A stretch of 62,841 bases of DNA from Microvirga sp. KLBC 81. GTDB lineage: Bacteria; Pseudomonadota; Alphaproteobacteria; Rhizobiales; Beijerinckiaceae. The notes under the pieces are model-generated. The model had not been told where the DNA came from, made no database searches, and was given only the letters and a program-made list of their open reading frames with translations. A program made the position numbers and the translations under genes. This document shows, piece after piece, positions 53,447-62,841 of the stretch; the stretch's first letter is position 1; each line of letters starts with the position of its first letter. Where the stretch lies: NCBI RefSeq assembly GCF_003075415.1, contig NZ_QDAH01000034.1, forward strand, positions 1 to 62,841, written 5' to 3'.

Positions 53447-56400
53447 TCAGCACCGCGCCTCGACTGCCACCAGCGGCGACGAGCGCAGGATTCTGACCTC
53501 GCCGAGATCTCCACCGAGCGGGTCATCGAACGCGGCGTTGGGCTCGGGAAGCATCTCCACCGCGAGCACGCTCAACGGCATGTCCTCGGGCAGCCCGAGC
53601 GTTGTGAGCTGGTGCCTGATCTCATTCTCAGACCAGCTCGTGTACCCAGCGGGCCAACGCGGAGTGCCTTCGACACGAAGCGCACGCTCGCGGCGCCGGA
53701 GCTGAACCCGCTTCCTGCCGAGCAGAATGTTCCGATGCGCGGCTCCATCGGCTTGCAGCACCTGGCAGTAGAGCATCATCCAGACCTCAGTGTTCGGAGG
53801 ATCGGCTGTGACACGCCCGCTACCGATGACGGCTTCCGCGAACGTCGACGAGCCGACGAGGTCGTCGCCGATCCAGCGAGCCTCGCAATCACTGTGCGGC
53901 GGGGGATGCTGCACGCCTTCCAGCATCAGGGACGCACCGAATCGCCCGCGAGCCGTAGACCAGAACGGCGAGCCGGGCGTGCGCGCGCGATGCCCGACAC
54001 AGATCTCGTATGTGAAGAAACCAAACAGCTCGCCAGCGTCGGGCGGCAGGTTGGGCGGCAGCGGCACGAGGAAGTGGCGGCACGTGCCTGAGCTTTCGAG
54101 TGGCTGCATCGCATGCAGGCCGGCAAAGTCATCGGACTGGCCCGGCCGGATCACGCGCACCAGCTCCGGATCGAGTGCAGGCGAATTGAACGCGATGGCC
54201 TGGTCCGCTGGCTGCGAGCTCCGCAAGAGCATCGGATCGGGCGCGTGCGACACGACTCGAACAAAATACCCATCGCGCGGGTCGATCGGTGGCTCGGCGA
54301 ACTCGATCCAGAGACGTCTCAAGCGGTGGCCGGTGTGCGAGTAGTTCTCGCCGATCTGGTAGTCGCTGAACGCGTGCCCCACTGAGACGACCTTCGGCGT
54401 TTGCGCGGGCGGCGTAGCGACGGGCAAGCGGTTGGCAAGCATCGCGTTCTCCGTGCGGCCGTCTGCGAGTCGGGCCTCCACTTCGTAGGTGACCTCGATC
54501 TCGTACGGTAGGCCTGCTACCAGCAAAGGCTCGAATGCATCGACGACGATCACGTCCGTCGACTCGCGGTCCACCTCGCCACGCGTGGCTTGTCCGTTCA
54601 CCGCGTGCTGCATGACTACTGTCATGAGCTGTTCTGAGAGAGGAGGCGTGCCGGCCGCGCCGACCGCGCGCAAGGTTCTGCGGACCACGAGCGCCGGCGC
54701 ATCCAGCCCCTGCCAGGTCCAGTCCCGATCGATCGACAGCCGTATCACATTCAGCCAGCGTCCCGGCAGCTCGGCGGGTGTCGTAATTGTGAGGCTGGAT
54801 CGATCCGGCGGCAGGTGATGCTTGAGCCCCGAGCAGCCGAACACCGCGCGCCGACCGGAATTCGAAAGCAGCGTGCCGCGATCTTCCACCACCGACGCCG
54901 CGGCCGCGAAGCGTGACGCGAGTTGTGCCCAGGGCACTGCCTGCGGAGCTGCATCCGCATTCGGTGCGAGCAGCGACGAGTCGGGCTGCAGGAAGATGCT
55001 CGCGAGAGCGTCCTCCTGAATCACCGGCGCGAAGAGCGGCGGTTCGGCGGTTGCCTGCGCGCGCACGGGTGGGCTCAGATCGCTCCACGCACCGGTGCGT
55101 GCCGCATCGTTGCCGAAGTACTCGGGATCGTTCCGAGCGACGCACCGAACGCGAATGCGTACGTCGCGCGCAGTCGGTATCTCGATCGCTCCCGCTGCGG
55201 GTCCCGGAAACGCTGGCATCGCTTCCCATGATCTGCCGCTCAGGCGGGCGCAATCCACGAAGGAAAGTCCCAGCGACAACGGCGCGGATGCGCTGGACGG
55301 GAATGCGCGATATGTGGAGTACAGCAATCTGAATCCATCGCGATCACCCGATGGATCGAAGCCGGGTGCGCGAACGAATACCGCGATCTCCAGCGCTTCC
55401 GCGTCCGAATCGGGAAGCCTGGGCCGCACGGCCTCGCCTGCGGCAATGGCAGCCTGCATCTGCGCGACCAACGTATCGAATGCATTCGGGATGGCGGTGA
55501 ACGTCGCCTCCGGGAAGCCGAGCGTCGGGCGGCTGATGGAGAACTGCGTGAGCGGCACGACGTTACCCGATGCAACGATGCGAGGCGCTCCGGGCGGAAC
55601 GAATCGGCGGAAATGCCAGCGCGCAACCTGGGTCTGCACGGGACTGTCCGGTTCGTCGTTTTCACCGGGCCCGCCGCCGCTCAGGTCGGCGAGCCGGACG
55701 CGGAGGCGGTAGTGCTCACCCCAACGCAGCCGCACGTTCTCCAACCCCGCGGGATGATTGCCCGAGGTAGGGTCCTTGTCGATGCCCTGCAAACGCCGCT
55801 CTTCCTGCGACGAGGCCACGAGCGAGCGGCCGCGCCACTGCGCAAACATGATTGGCAGATACAGCTGCTCGTTCACCTTGCGCGGGTGGACCTCGAACGG
55901 CAGCTCCCAATCCAGATCTCCGAGCGTCACAGGCCCGAATGTTTGTGTCGGCGCATGAACGCGGCACAGTGAGCGCCACGTCGGATCATCATCGCGCGAG
56001 ACGTCGACACGATAGCCGACGACCGCATGCGGAGCAGGTGCGGGCGTCGATCCATCCGGCTCCAGGCCGATCGCCCGGTTCTGCGCGAGAAGGATGTCCT
56101 CATCGTCCCAGCCCACCGCGAGGCCGAGATCTTCGACGGGCGGCGTTCCGTCCTCGCTTTCCTCGATGGGATCCCGCGTTCGCGGCTGGCTCGCGTGCAC
56201 GATGCGCGTGAAGCCATCGTCGTAAACAGCTGCCTCGCGTAGCGCTTGATCGAAGTTGCCGAGCCCGGCGATCGCAGCCGCGTTTGGCATCACCGGAAAG
56301 AGCGTCGGCGTGAAGACCGCGCGGGCCTCGCCTGGCACGAGCTTCGGCACACGCGTGGCATATGTGCGCACGAATTCCCCATCCGCGGCCAGCTGATCGG

Positions 56401-57049
56401 TAAACGTGCTTCCCGCCCCAAGCGGAAGGCACAGCCAGCCGCCGTTCTCGAAGGTCGTGCCGACGGGCACCGTAACGCTGTGAATGAGGCCCAGCGATCG
56501 CGCGAGCTTCGGGTGGCGGAGCGCGAAGGCGATCGCTTCCGGCCAGCTCAGTGCCGGAGTTCTTGGCACCGGCGGCGGCCCTTTCGGCCGGCAGCGCAGG
56601 GCGCAGTGATAACGGTCGTCCACGAACGCGAGCGATGTCCTCGGAGAAACGAACGCGAACGCCCCGCGATAACTTTCCGGGAGATATTTTCCGAGACGGG
56701 TCGCCGCGCTAGGAACATGCGCCTTCGGCGGCAACGTGATCGGGAAGCGCGTCTCCAGTTCGTCGAGGATCGCTTCCTGCTCCGCGGGCGGCTGCAACGA
56801 GAACCTGTGCGCGGTAAGGTCGATGGCAATGAGTGTTGGCAATGTGTCCAGGTCCGAGGAGAAGCCGGCCTGCAGCGACAGCGTCGCACCTTCGAACGAC
56901 GGCGCCGGCGGAATGGGCGTGCCCCATCCATCGCTCAGCGGTTTGCGCGGATGCGTATCCGGCAGCAGGAGCACGTTCACGCGTAGCGAAGCTGTCGCAG
57001 GCTCCCAGGCCTGCAGCAGCGGTAGGATCAGCAGTCTCGGTCTTGCCAT
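53447..57049 (-). CDS. Giant hypothetical beta-rich protein (1200 residues)
   Basis: Second gene of a minus-strand pair; ATG with AAGAAGG. No signal peptide or transmembrane segment is evident; the start MARPRLLILPLLQAW is mildly hydrophobic. Composition is proline-, acidic- and beta-strand-rich with few Cys. An Fn3-like feel appears in places (LRVRLADLSGGGPGENDEPDSP, RWHFRRFVPPGAPRIV), but I cannot assign a family. Residues about 480-600 resemble ligand-binding beta sandwiches (tentative). The 31-base gap to the upstream 1584-residue gene implies an operon. Function unknown. Confidence 0.75.
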   Translation of the reverse strand: MARPRLLILPLLQAWEPATASLRVNVLLLPDTHPRKPLSDGWGTPIPPAPSFEGATLSLQAGFSSDLDTLPTLIAIDLTAHRFSLQPPAEQEAILDELETRFPITLPPKAHVPSAATRLGKYLPESYRGAFAFVSPRTSLAFVDDRYHCALRCRPKGPPPVPRTPALSWPEAIAFALRHPKLARSLGLIHSVTVPVGTTFENGGWLCLPLGAGSTFTDQLAADGEFVRTYATRVPKLVPGEARAVFTPTLFPVMPNAAAIAGLGNFDQALREAAVYDDGFTRIVHASQPRTRDPIEESEDGTPPVEDLGLAVGWDDEDILLAQNRAIGLEPDGSTPAPAPHAVVGYRVDVSRDDDPTWRSLCRVHAPTQTFGPVTLGDLDWELPFEVHPRKVNEQLYLPIMFAQWRGRSLVASSQEERRLQGIDKDPTSGNHPAGLENVRLRWGEHYRLRVRLADLSGGGPGENDEPDSPVQTQVARWHFRRFVPPGAPRIVASGNVVPLTQFSISRPTLGFPEATFTAIPNAFDTLVAQMQAAIAAGEAVRPRLPDSDAEALEIAVFVRAPGFDPSGDRDGFRLLYSTYRAFPSSASAPLSLGLSFVDCARLSGRSWEAMPAFPGPAAGAIEIPTARDVRIRVRCVARNDPEYFGNDAARTGAWSDLSPPVRAQATAEPPLFAPVIQEDALASIFLQPDSSLLAPNADAAPQAVPWAQLASRFAAAASVVEDRGTLLSNSGRRAVFGCSGLKHHLPPDRSSLTITTPAELPGRWLNVIRLSIDRDWTWQGLDAPALVVRRTLRAVGAAGTPPLSEQLMTVVMQHAVNGQATRGEVDRESTDVIVVDAFEPLLVAGLPYEIEVTYEVEARLADGRTENAMLANRLPVATPPAQTPKVVSVGHAFSDYQIGENYSHTGHRLRRLWIEFAEPPIDPRDGYFVRVVSHAPDPMLLRSSQPADQAIAFNSPALDPELVRVIRPGQSDDFAGLHAMQPLESSGTCRHFLVPLPPNLPPDAGELFGFFTYEICVGHRARTPGSPFWSTARGRFGASLMLEGVQHPPPHSDCEARWIGDDLVGSSTFAEAVIGSGRVTADPPNTEVWMMLYCQVLQADGAAHRNILLGRKRVQLRRRERALRVEGTPRWPAGYTSWSENEIRHQLTTLGLPEDMPLSVLAVEMLPEPNAAFDDPLGGDLGEVRILRSSPLVAVEARC

Positions 57050-57080
57050 GTGTCGTGCGCCTTCTTAAACCCGTTTCTTC

Positions 57081-60000
57081 TTAAACAGATTTATCGAACT
57101 CGAGGTCCCAGCTTGCTTCCAGGCTGAGGAACAGGAAGGTGATATTCACCTCCACCACGCCTTCGTACTCCGTCACCGTGTGATCGCCTTCGCGGTGGCC
57201 GATGCCGGTGAACTCACCACCGATCGAGATCTCGACGTAATCGATGATCTCCATCTCCGCCTTGATGAGTCCGAGCCCACCGAAGTGCCAGCCGGACTTG
57301 TCCCGCTCGATGATGAGCCCGCCGCCGATGTAGCCCAGCAGCTTGTAGACGCCTGGCACCTCCGTGCCGACGCCGAAGCCCACGTAGGCCTTGATCTCGA
57401 TGAAGACCTTGCCCTTCTGCTGGAATCCGGTCTTGATGCGCTTCGTGCCGACCTCGAATTCGAGCCCGAGGATGAGATAGAAGAAAGGCGGGATCGGAAT
57501 CTGGCCTTCGAACTCGAACCCGATGAGCACGCCGTAGTAGCTCACCGGTGGCCCGAGCCCTCCGTTCGCCGGGTCTTCGCGGCCCGAGAAGAACGAGCCG
57601 TAGCACTTGAAGTCGAACGGCCCGAGGTGCTTCACCTCGTGGAAGAACTGCGCCTCGAATTTGTCCGCGCCGGCGAGATTGGTAGCGCGGAGCTCGATGT
57701 CCGGCGGGCGCTCGCGGGGGTTCATGCCCGGGATGAAGCTGAGGATGGTCTCGACCCACCCTGTCATCAGCGTATCGACTTCGCTGATCATCGAGCGTCC
57801 CGACGAGGAGCCGGAAAGCCGCGAGCGCGTGCCGATCAGCTCCGGCAGGTCCGGGAAGCCGTTCCACGAAAGCAGCGCCGGCATGTCCATCGACCACGCG
57901 TCTTCGTCGATGGTGAGCGAGAGACGCGTGTGCGCGTAGACGAGCTTCGTCGTCCTCTCGACGCCGTCGCCCAGCGTAAGATCACCGCGCGGAGCGGGGA
58001 GGGACACTGGCGGATCGAGGCGAAAGCGCCCGGCCGCGGGGTTCATCGCGAGGACGTAAGGACGATCGCGCAGCTCGATCGAGTTCTCGATCGGCGGGAA
58101 TAGGCTTTCGGTCGTGCCTCGCGCATAGATGTCCGCGAAGAGCGGAGCGAGGCTCGACGAGATGCGCGTGTCGCCTGCCGCGATCTGCGGGCGCCTGAAG
58201 AGGAACGCGTGCGTGGGAACGGTCTGCAGGAAGCCGTAATCGCGCTTTGGAGAAGATGCGGTTAGAAGATCCTGCGCATCCGCGAAACGGTACGGCCCGG
58301 GCGCCGCCGGCCGGAGCATGCCCCCGCCCGGAACGGAAGCTCCAACCAGATATTGAATGCCGCCCTCGCGGATCAGCGGCACACCGTCCGGAACTGCCTC
58401 CGCATCTTTGGTGGCGCCTGCAGCGGGCCCAGCCTGCCTGACGACAGACCATGCGCCGTTCGGCCCGAAAAGCGGCGAGCAGCGAACTGCGGCGACGAGA
58501 TCGGGCACTCCGGTTCCTGCTGAATCCACTTCCACGCGGAGTGCGCGGGTGCGGAGTCCAGAAGCGCCGATGGCAATCTCCGTGTCCACCGGGCCGCCCG
58601 CTGCGGATTGCTGGATCAGAAGGCCCGCGAGATCCTGCGGCGTCAGCGGAAAGCCCACAGGTCGCACGTGGAGGAAGCCAGTGACCCCATTGGCGGGCAC
58701 ACGAACTTCGCCTCCGGCACTCTCGATGACGGCCTCGCAATCGAAGTGATAGGCTAGCACCTCGGCGGGCTTGCCCATCGTCGAGGTGAACACAATTGGC
58801 GTCGCGCCCGGCGCCGGCCGGATGTTCCGGATGGCAAACAACCCGCGGAAGACTCCGGGATGCACTACGTAGGGCGAATTCCGCGGGGTCTTCGTCTCGT
58901 CCTTGTATCGGAAATCGAAGAGGCCATTGGACTCCGGCTGCCAGCCGGTATCGCGACGGATGATGCCCGCGTTCCGACCGCGCTCGACGGTCACCATGCG
59001 CGTGACGCGGATGCCCCATGGATACAGGATGCTGTTGAACTTCACGATCTCCAGTGCCGTGCGTCCTACGAGCACGTTGAACTGCACTTTGCTGGCTTCG
59101 GCAAACGCTGCGAAAGGATTGGCCCAGTCGCTGAACGTAGAGGCGCCGTAGCCGGAGAGATCGAGTCGCGTTAGTGGGACGCGCGGCCGTTCGACCGCGA
59201 ATTCGTTGTTGAACATACCCTCCACGGACCCGGTGGGATCCATTGGAGAGCCGAGCACGCTGATGCCTTCGGGTGTGCCCGAGACGAGATTCACGCCGTT
59301 AAGAAGCTGAGCCGCCGCCCCTTGGAAGCTCGGGCTCTCGTTGCCCGGGATGCTCACATCACCGAGGGCGCGCACGGTGAGCTGGAGCGCGTTCTGAAGC
59401 GGTAGCGGGCCGATGTAGCTCGCGTCGTTCAGAGCAAGGGCATCACCGTTTGGACCGGGCCGCAAGGACATCACGGCGCGGATGCCGAAAGGCAGCGTGG
59501 TCACGATCCCGACGCGTTCGCCTGCGGAGAACGTTTCGATGAACCGATCAAGCGCGAGATCCGGAATCACTGGCGCGAGCTTCATCGAGCGGGAGCCGAT
59601 GAGCGTCGCGCCGCCGTCGTTCGCGGATGCCAGTGGTGTGGGGAAGTAACCAAACTTAGTGAGGTCCTGGTCGCAATCGAGCGTTATGACCGGTTCCCAC
59701 TGCACCTGCGGCAGCATGAATACCTGCACGCCCGCGAGCGAGGTGGTGACGTGCAGGCCATCGACGGTGAGTGCGGACGTGTTCGCGGAAACGGCGCGCT
59801 CGTAACCGCGAACCTGCACTCCGACCTGATGGCGTTTCGTCGAGACGTCGAGCAGGCGGATTCCACTGCCGAAGGTGATGCCGGCTTCCGTCGCGTGCCG
59901 GCCCAGTCGCTCCAGGACGCGCGCGTCCTTCGCGCGAGCTTCTTCGAGGATCTGTGGGTGATTCGCTTCTCGCTCGCGCCGCGCAGTGACCAAAACCTTG

Positions 60001-61835
60001 CTGCGCTCGGTGGCCGACCAGAGATCGTGTGGTGTTGCATCCCGCGGGGGGCGCGATCCTCCCTGTGAGCCGCTCATCAGCGCGATGCCGCCCGACCCAG
60101 TGGAGCCGCGGAAAGTGAGGCGCGGCGCTTCGTTCGCGGACCAATCGATTGTCGCGATCAGCGCACCGCTCGCTCCACCACGCCCGAACTCGCCGTGCGG
60201 CTGCACATTCGCGACATAGGGATCGGGGAGTGTGGGAAGGAAACCATGCACGTCGAGGTGGACCGAGACCCGGCCATTCTGGAGCGCGCCACCACCGTGC
60301 AACTCTCCGCTCAGGAGAACGAGCTTCGGCGAGCGCACGTGGAAGAAGCCGTTCTCAAGCACGAGTGGCCAGGGTGCGGCGGCCGTTCCTGCAGGGAGCC
60401 CCCGCGCCAGAAGCGAAACCATCCGGATTGCGCCTTTCTCGGTGAAGATCAGGTGAACTGGCGCATCCAGCGCGGGAAGCGGATTGCCGACTGCCGAGAT
60501 CGGCCGATCGAGTGCAACCGAAGCCTGCGCAGTGAGTGAGAGCGCTTCTCCCATCTGCGCGTCGCAGAGGAAGACGAGTTCGAGTGGTGCGACCGTGTGC
60601 ACTGTGACCGGGAGGGGGAGCCCGCTCTGTTTCAGGCGCCACAATCCAAACTCGTGCTTCCCCTGAGACGCCAGAGGATCGTTACTCGTCGCGCGTACGA
60701 GCAGGCGTGCGGGGCTCGCAAGCATCGAGAGATCGTCGAGCCGAACGGGTCCGACATTGCTCTCCGGCCAACTGACGAAGCCTCCCGCGCCGAGGTGCAA
60801 GAGCCACCCTGACGCGGTTGGGTCTGCTTCACCCAAAGTGTTCGGATCCGCCGGGCGAGTAACGGGTACGGCCCACGCGGCCCGCTCGATCTCCACCTCT
60901 CCACTGAACTGCGCGATCGAGTGAGCGATGTCGGCGAGATCGAGCCACTCGGGCTGCGGCCGGCCGCGAAAGGCGATTATGTTCCATGTCTTGTCAAACG
61001 AGACGCCTTCGCCTGCGCCGATGTCGATCGTGAACTCGCCGAGCGCGAGCTTGCCTGCGATGCCGGTGACAGTTGGCGGGGTGGAGAGGCGGACCGTGAT
61101 CTGCGCGGGCGCGGTGAGCGAGCCGAATGCGCATGCGGCATTCGCCGGGACTGGCGGAGCGGCAGCGAGCGTGAGTGACAGGTCGATGACGCCCGGCGCT
61201 GCGAGCGTGAGACGGTCGCCAGCAACGGTTGGCGCGGCAGGGAGTCCCACGGAGCCGCTCGTCACCGCGAAACCGATGTAGCCACCCTCGGGCGCGGCGG
61301 GGTCGAGCAGCCTCGCGAGGATCCAGACCGTTCCGGGATCAAGTGTGAGACGAAACCGGACGAGTGCTACATCCGGGAGACGTCCGGAAGTCATGACAAG
61401 TACAGGCCGCGTAAGGCCCGGAACGTATACCGCTCGTCCCCGCGCCGAGCCGTAGATGTTGAACCAGATCTCGCGTCCGTCTGCTTCCAGGAAGGGGCCG
61501 ACGCTGCTGGCCTTCTTCAGGCCCGCGAACGCGGATTGTTGTTGGCCGCCCGTGAGGAAATGCAGTGGGCCCGTGCGCTCAAGGGTGAAGGCGCCTTCTT
61601 CGATGCCGAGCGCGCTCAGCGAGCGCTTCGCTTCGTCCGCTTCGAAATAGGCGCGGGCGGCGGCAAGCTGCTCCTCGCTCACGTTTGGTACATCTTCCAG
61701 CCTCGTTTCGCGCGACAGGCTCTGCGCGATGGCAAACCGCAGCGCTTCGAGAGTCTGGCGAGTCGAGCCGGGTCCGGGAGTCAACCTGGCGCTGCGGTCG
61801 ATCAGGATGCGGGCGAGCGTGTCGCGGTCTGGCAC
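57081..61835 (-). CDS. Giant hypothetical protein (1584 residues) with a beta-rich C-terminal half
   Basis: GTG start 8 bases after AAGGA. The first ~75 residues are helical (RDTLARILIDRSARL ... QLAAARAYFEADEAKRSLSALG). The rest is mostly beta strands, with long alternating hydrophobic/polar stretches and Gly-rich turns at the end (FFYLILGLEFEVGTKRIKTG, AYVGFGVGTEVPG, GGLIIERDKSGWHFGGLG, FLFLSLEASWDLEFDKSV). This style resembles the N-half of the 3033-residue protein on the left. No signal peptide, no membrane helices. Probably cotranscribed with the 1200-residue gene. Function unknown; a large extracellular or assembly protein is inferred. Confidence 0.75.
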   Translation of the reverse strand: MPDRDTLARILIDRSARLTPGPGSTRQTLEALRFAIAQSLSRETRLEDVPNVSEEQLAAARAYFEADEAKRSLSALGIEEGAFTLERTGPLHFLTGGQQQSAFAGLKKASSVGPFLEADGREIWFNIYGSARGRAVYVPGLTRPVLVMTSGRLPDVALVRFRLTLDPGTVWILARLLDPAAPEGGYIGFAVTSGSVGLPAAPTVAGDRLTLAAPGVIDLSLTLAAAPPVPANAACAFGSLTAPAQITVRLSTPPTVTGIAGKLALGEFTIDIGAGEGVSFDKTWNIIAFRGRPQPEWLDLADIAHSIAQFSGEVEIERAAWAVPVTRPADPNTLGEADPTASGWLLHLGAGGFVSWPESNVGPVRLDDLSMLASPARLLVRATSNDPLASQGKHEFGLWRLKQSGLPLPVTVHTVAPLELVFLCDAQMGEALSLTAQASVALDRPISAVGNPLPALDAPVHLIFTEKGAIRMVSLLARGLPAGTAAAPWPLVLENGFFHVRSPKLVLLSGELHGGGALQNGRVSVHLDVHGFLPTLPDPYVANVQPHGEFGRGGASGALIATIDWSANEAPRLTFRGSTGSGGIALMSGSQGGSRPPRDATPHDLWSATERSKVLVTARREREANHPQILEEARAKDARVLERLGRHATEAGITFGSGIRLLDVSTKRHQVGVQVRGYERAVSANTSALTVDGLHVTTSLAGVQVFMLPQVQWEPVITLDCDQDLTKFGYFPTPLASANDGGATLIGSRSMKLAPVIPDLALDRFIETFSAGERVGIVTTLPFGIRAVMSLRPGPNGDALALNDASYIGPLPLQNALQLTVRALGDVSIPGNESPSFQGAAAQLLNGVNLVSGTPEGISVLGSPMDPTGSVEGMFNNEFAVERPRVPLTRLDLSGYGASTFSDWANPFAAFAEASKVQFNVLVGRTALEIVKFNSILYPWGIRVTRMVTVERGRNAGIIRRDTGWQPESNGLFDFRYKDETKTPRNSPYVVHPGVFRGLFAIRNIRPAPGATPIVFTSTMGKPAEVLAYHFDCEAVIESAGGEVRVPANGVTGFLHVRPVGFPLTPQDLAGLLIQQSAAGGPVDTEIAIGASGLRTRALRVEVDSAGTGVPDLVAAVRCSPLFGPNGAWSVVRQAGPAAGATKDAEAVPDGVPLIREGGIQYLVGASVPGGGMLRPAAPGPYRFADAQDLLTASSPKRDYGFLQTVPTHAFLFRRPQIAAGDTRISSSLAPLFADIYARGTTESLFPPIENSIELRDRPYVLAMNPAAGRFRLDPPVSLPAPRGDLTLGDGVERTTKLVYAHTRLSLTIDEDAWSMDMPALLSWNGFPDLPELIGTRSRLSGSSSGRSMISEVDTLMTGWVETILSFIPGMNPRERPPDIELRATNLAGADKFEAQFFHEVKHLGPFDFKCYGSFFSGREDPANGGLGPPVSYYGVLIGFEFEGQIPIPPFFYLILGLEFEVGTKRIKTGFQQKGKVFIEIKAYVGFGVGTEVPGVYKLLGYIGGGLIIERDKSGWHFGGLGLIKAEMEIIDYVEISIGGEFTGIGHREGDHTVTEYEGVVEVNITFLFLSLEASWDLEFDKSV

Positions 61836-61887
61836 GGTCTCATTCCTTCTGGCGGGAGCCGCGGGGCCTCACGGCGGACTTCTAGCA

Positions 61888-62232
61888 TCAATACTTGTTT
61901 GTAAAATTATTTGTCCGCGGCAGTGCGATCTTGAATTCGGTAAATTGCCCGGGCTTCGTTTCCTCGATCTTGCCACCGTGTTGTTTCACGATGATGTCAT
62001 GGCTCATTGACAGACCAAGTCCGGTGCCTTCACCCGTAGGCTTGGTTGTGAAGAAGGGATTGGATATCTTCACTTTTACTCTGTCCGGTATTCCGGCGCC
62101 GTGGTCGCGGATGCGGATCTCGATTTTATCACCAAGATCCTTTGTCGTGGCGATCACAGTCGGCTCGTAGCCATCGCCGGCTTCCGTCTTGCGTTTGGCC
62201 GTGGCGTAGAATCCATTTGAGCCGGCATCCAC
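61888..62232 (-). pseudogene. Histidine kinase C-terminal (HATPase) remnant
   Basis: About 114 residues. N box remnant (GSNGFYATAKRK), G1 DHGAGIPDRVKVKISNPFFTTKP, G2 GEGTGLGLSMSHDIIVKQHGGKI, ending TEFKIALPR. HATPase_c of a hybrid or stand-alone sensor kinase; the sensor, HAMP and His-phosphotransfer part is missing and no start belongs to it. A conserved Phe of the NPFFTT region is preceded by Ser where Phe is usual. Confidence 0.6.
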
Positions 62233-62767
62233 CCGATTTCTTCAGGGATATTAACAACAAATCAGGATTCTACTCGACCGCGTTGAACCGAGACAGGCGC
62301 TAAGAAGGGGTAAAGCGCTGCAACATCAAAAGAGGCTGGTGAGCAATTTCAGCTAGCAATCCTGGGACTAATGCTGCAATGAGCTTGCGTTTCGTCCTGT
62401 AAGCTCCCCAACCGAACGCTAACAAATACCGCCCGAAAGGTGTACTCAGTGCCATATTCCTTTCTGGGACAGCGCACGACCACAGTGCGCCTTTTGGAAT
62501 CGAGAATCAAGATGAGTACTTTAAGCCAGCAGCAAATTCGTTGAGCAAACTCTTGCCTGCCGCTATAGCCTGCCCGGATGGCACCCGAGCATTGCAGCTA
62601 ATAACTACCCAGTAACTACTCGGAGGTACAGACTCCGAGATCTTTTTAGCCTATTCTACTCATTATCAGTCTCTGCTATGCTTTTTCGACATCGGCAAGG
62701 CGGACATTTTGCGACCTGTTGCAAACTAAGTTGATCAAATCCAGTGCCGTTAAAGGCCTCCATGCTA
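62233..62767. other. Terminal non-coding stretch
   Basis: About 535 bases, lower GC than the rest, no open frame I trust and no repeat beyond the IS630 end that follows. Confidence 0.4.
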
Positions 62768-62841
62768 GAGCATCGGGCATTCAGACGAATCCGTATCCGG
62801 CGGCGGTGAAATAGTTGCGGCACGCCTCAGGCTCAACGAGA
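62768..62841 (-). mobile_element. End fragment of an IS630-family element (inverse of the left end)
   Basis: Exact reverse complement of bases 1-74, preceded by TA at 62766-62767. Encodes the same transposase C-terminus on the minus strand. Confidence 0.75.

Noticed and set aside
53123..54091. 322-residue plus-strand frame overlapping the end of the 1200-residue gene
   Set aside because: Antisense frame with no motif; the minus-strand gene is supported by its operon position.

Overview
The window looks like an accessory, IS-rich segment of an alphaproteobacterial (Rhizobiales, probably Methylobacteriaceae-like) genome. This rests on family recognition only: high GC, DUF2171 and DUF1348 proteins, and IS types common in that group. 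No rRNA, tRNA or CRISPR array was seen. The first 74 and last 74 bases are identical copies in inverted orientation of an IS630-type element end. The window is therefore either a contig broken at a repeated IS or a segment bracketed by inverted IS copies.

Layout. (A) 0.1-2.8 kb, minus: a secreted protein with a Cys-rich segment and a C-terminal CARDB-like domain. (B) 3.5-19.6 kb, plus: an operon of three very large genes (1447, 873 and 3033 residues) with phage-tail-type small beta modules, a lytic-transglycosylase-like domain split by a beta jelly-roll, Fn3-like domains and six tandem LamG/concanavalin-like modules. A fourth gene is cut short by an IS end. (C) 19.7-22.8 kb: a mosaic of IS6 and IS5 pieces, a GIY-YIG remnant and a TetR gene without a start codon. 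(D) 23.4-36 kb, almost all minus: metal handling (ZIP transporter, Cys-rich copper-binding protein), methionine-sulfoxide and molybdenum redox proteins, WrbA, isochorismatase-like and DUF2171 proteins, and a run of hydrolases, several with twin-arginine leaders. (E) 36-42.6 kb, plus: msrB-msrA, a stand-alone leucyl-tRNA synthetase and a Tat-type amidase. (F) 42.8-45.1 kb: an IS630 with an IS3 inserted in it, with exact boundaries. (G) 45.3-51.7 kb: gene remnants (GST, citrate synthase), then MDR, RidA and SDR genes, a frameshifted NAD(P)-binding gene, an alpha/beta hydrolase and a winged-helix/ATPase regulator truncated by IS6. (H) 51.7-53.1 kb: two head-to-head IS6 copies. (I) 53.4-61.8 kb, minus: two more giant genes (1200 and 1584 residues) of unrecognised family, then a histidine kinase remnant.

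How it may work together. D-G reads as a reactive-electrophile and oxidant defence island: methionine sulfoxide repair, flavin/quinone and molybdenum redox, and detoxifying hydrolases, with decayed TetR, AraC and OYE pieces that recall NemR/NemA-type systems. B and I are the least explained parts. The three proteins in B share modules with each other and with phage virion proteins, and include a peptidoglycan-lyase-like domain. They may form an extracellular or cell-wall-active, phage-tail-derived apparatus or giant surface assembly. Both giant loci end next to IS6 copies, so they may once have been one locus.
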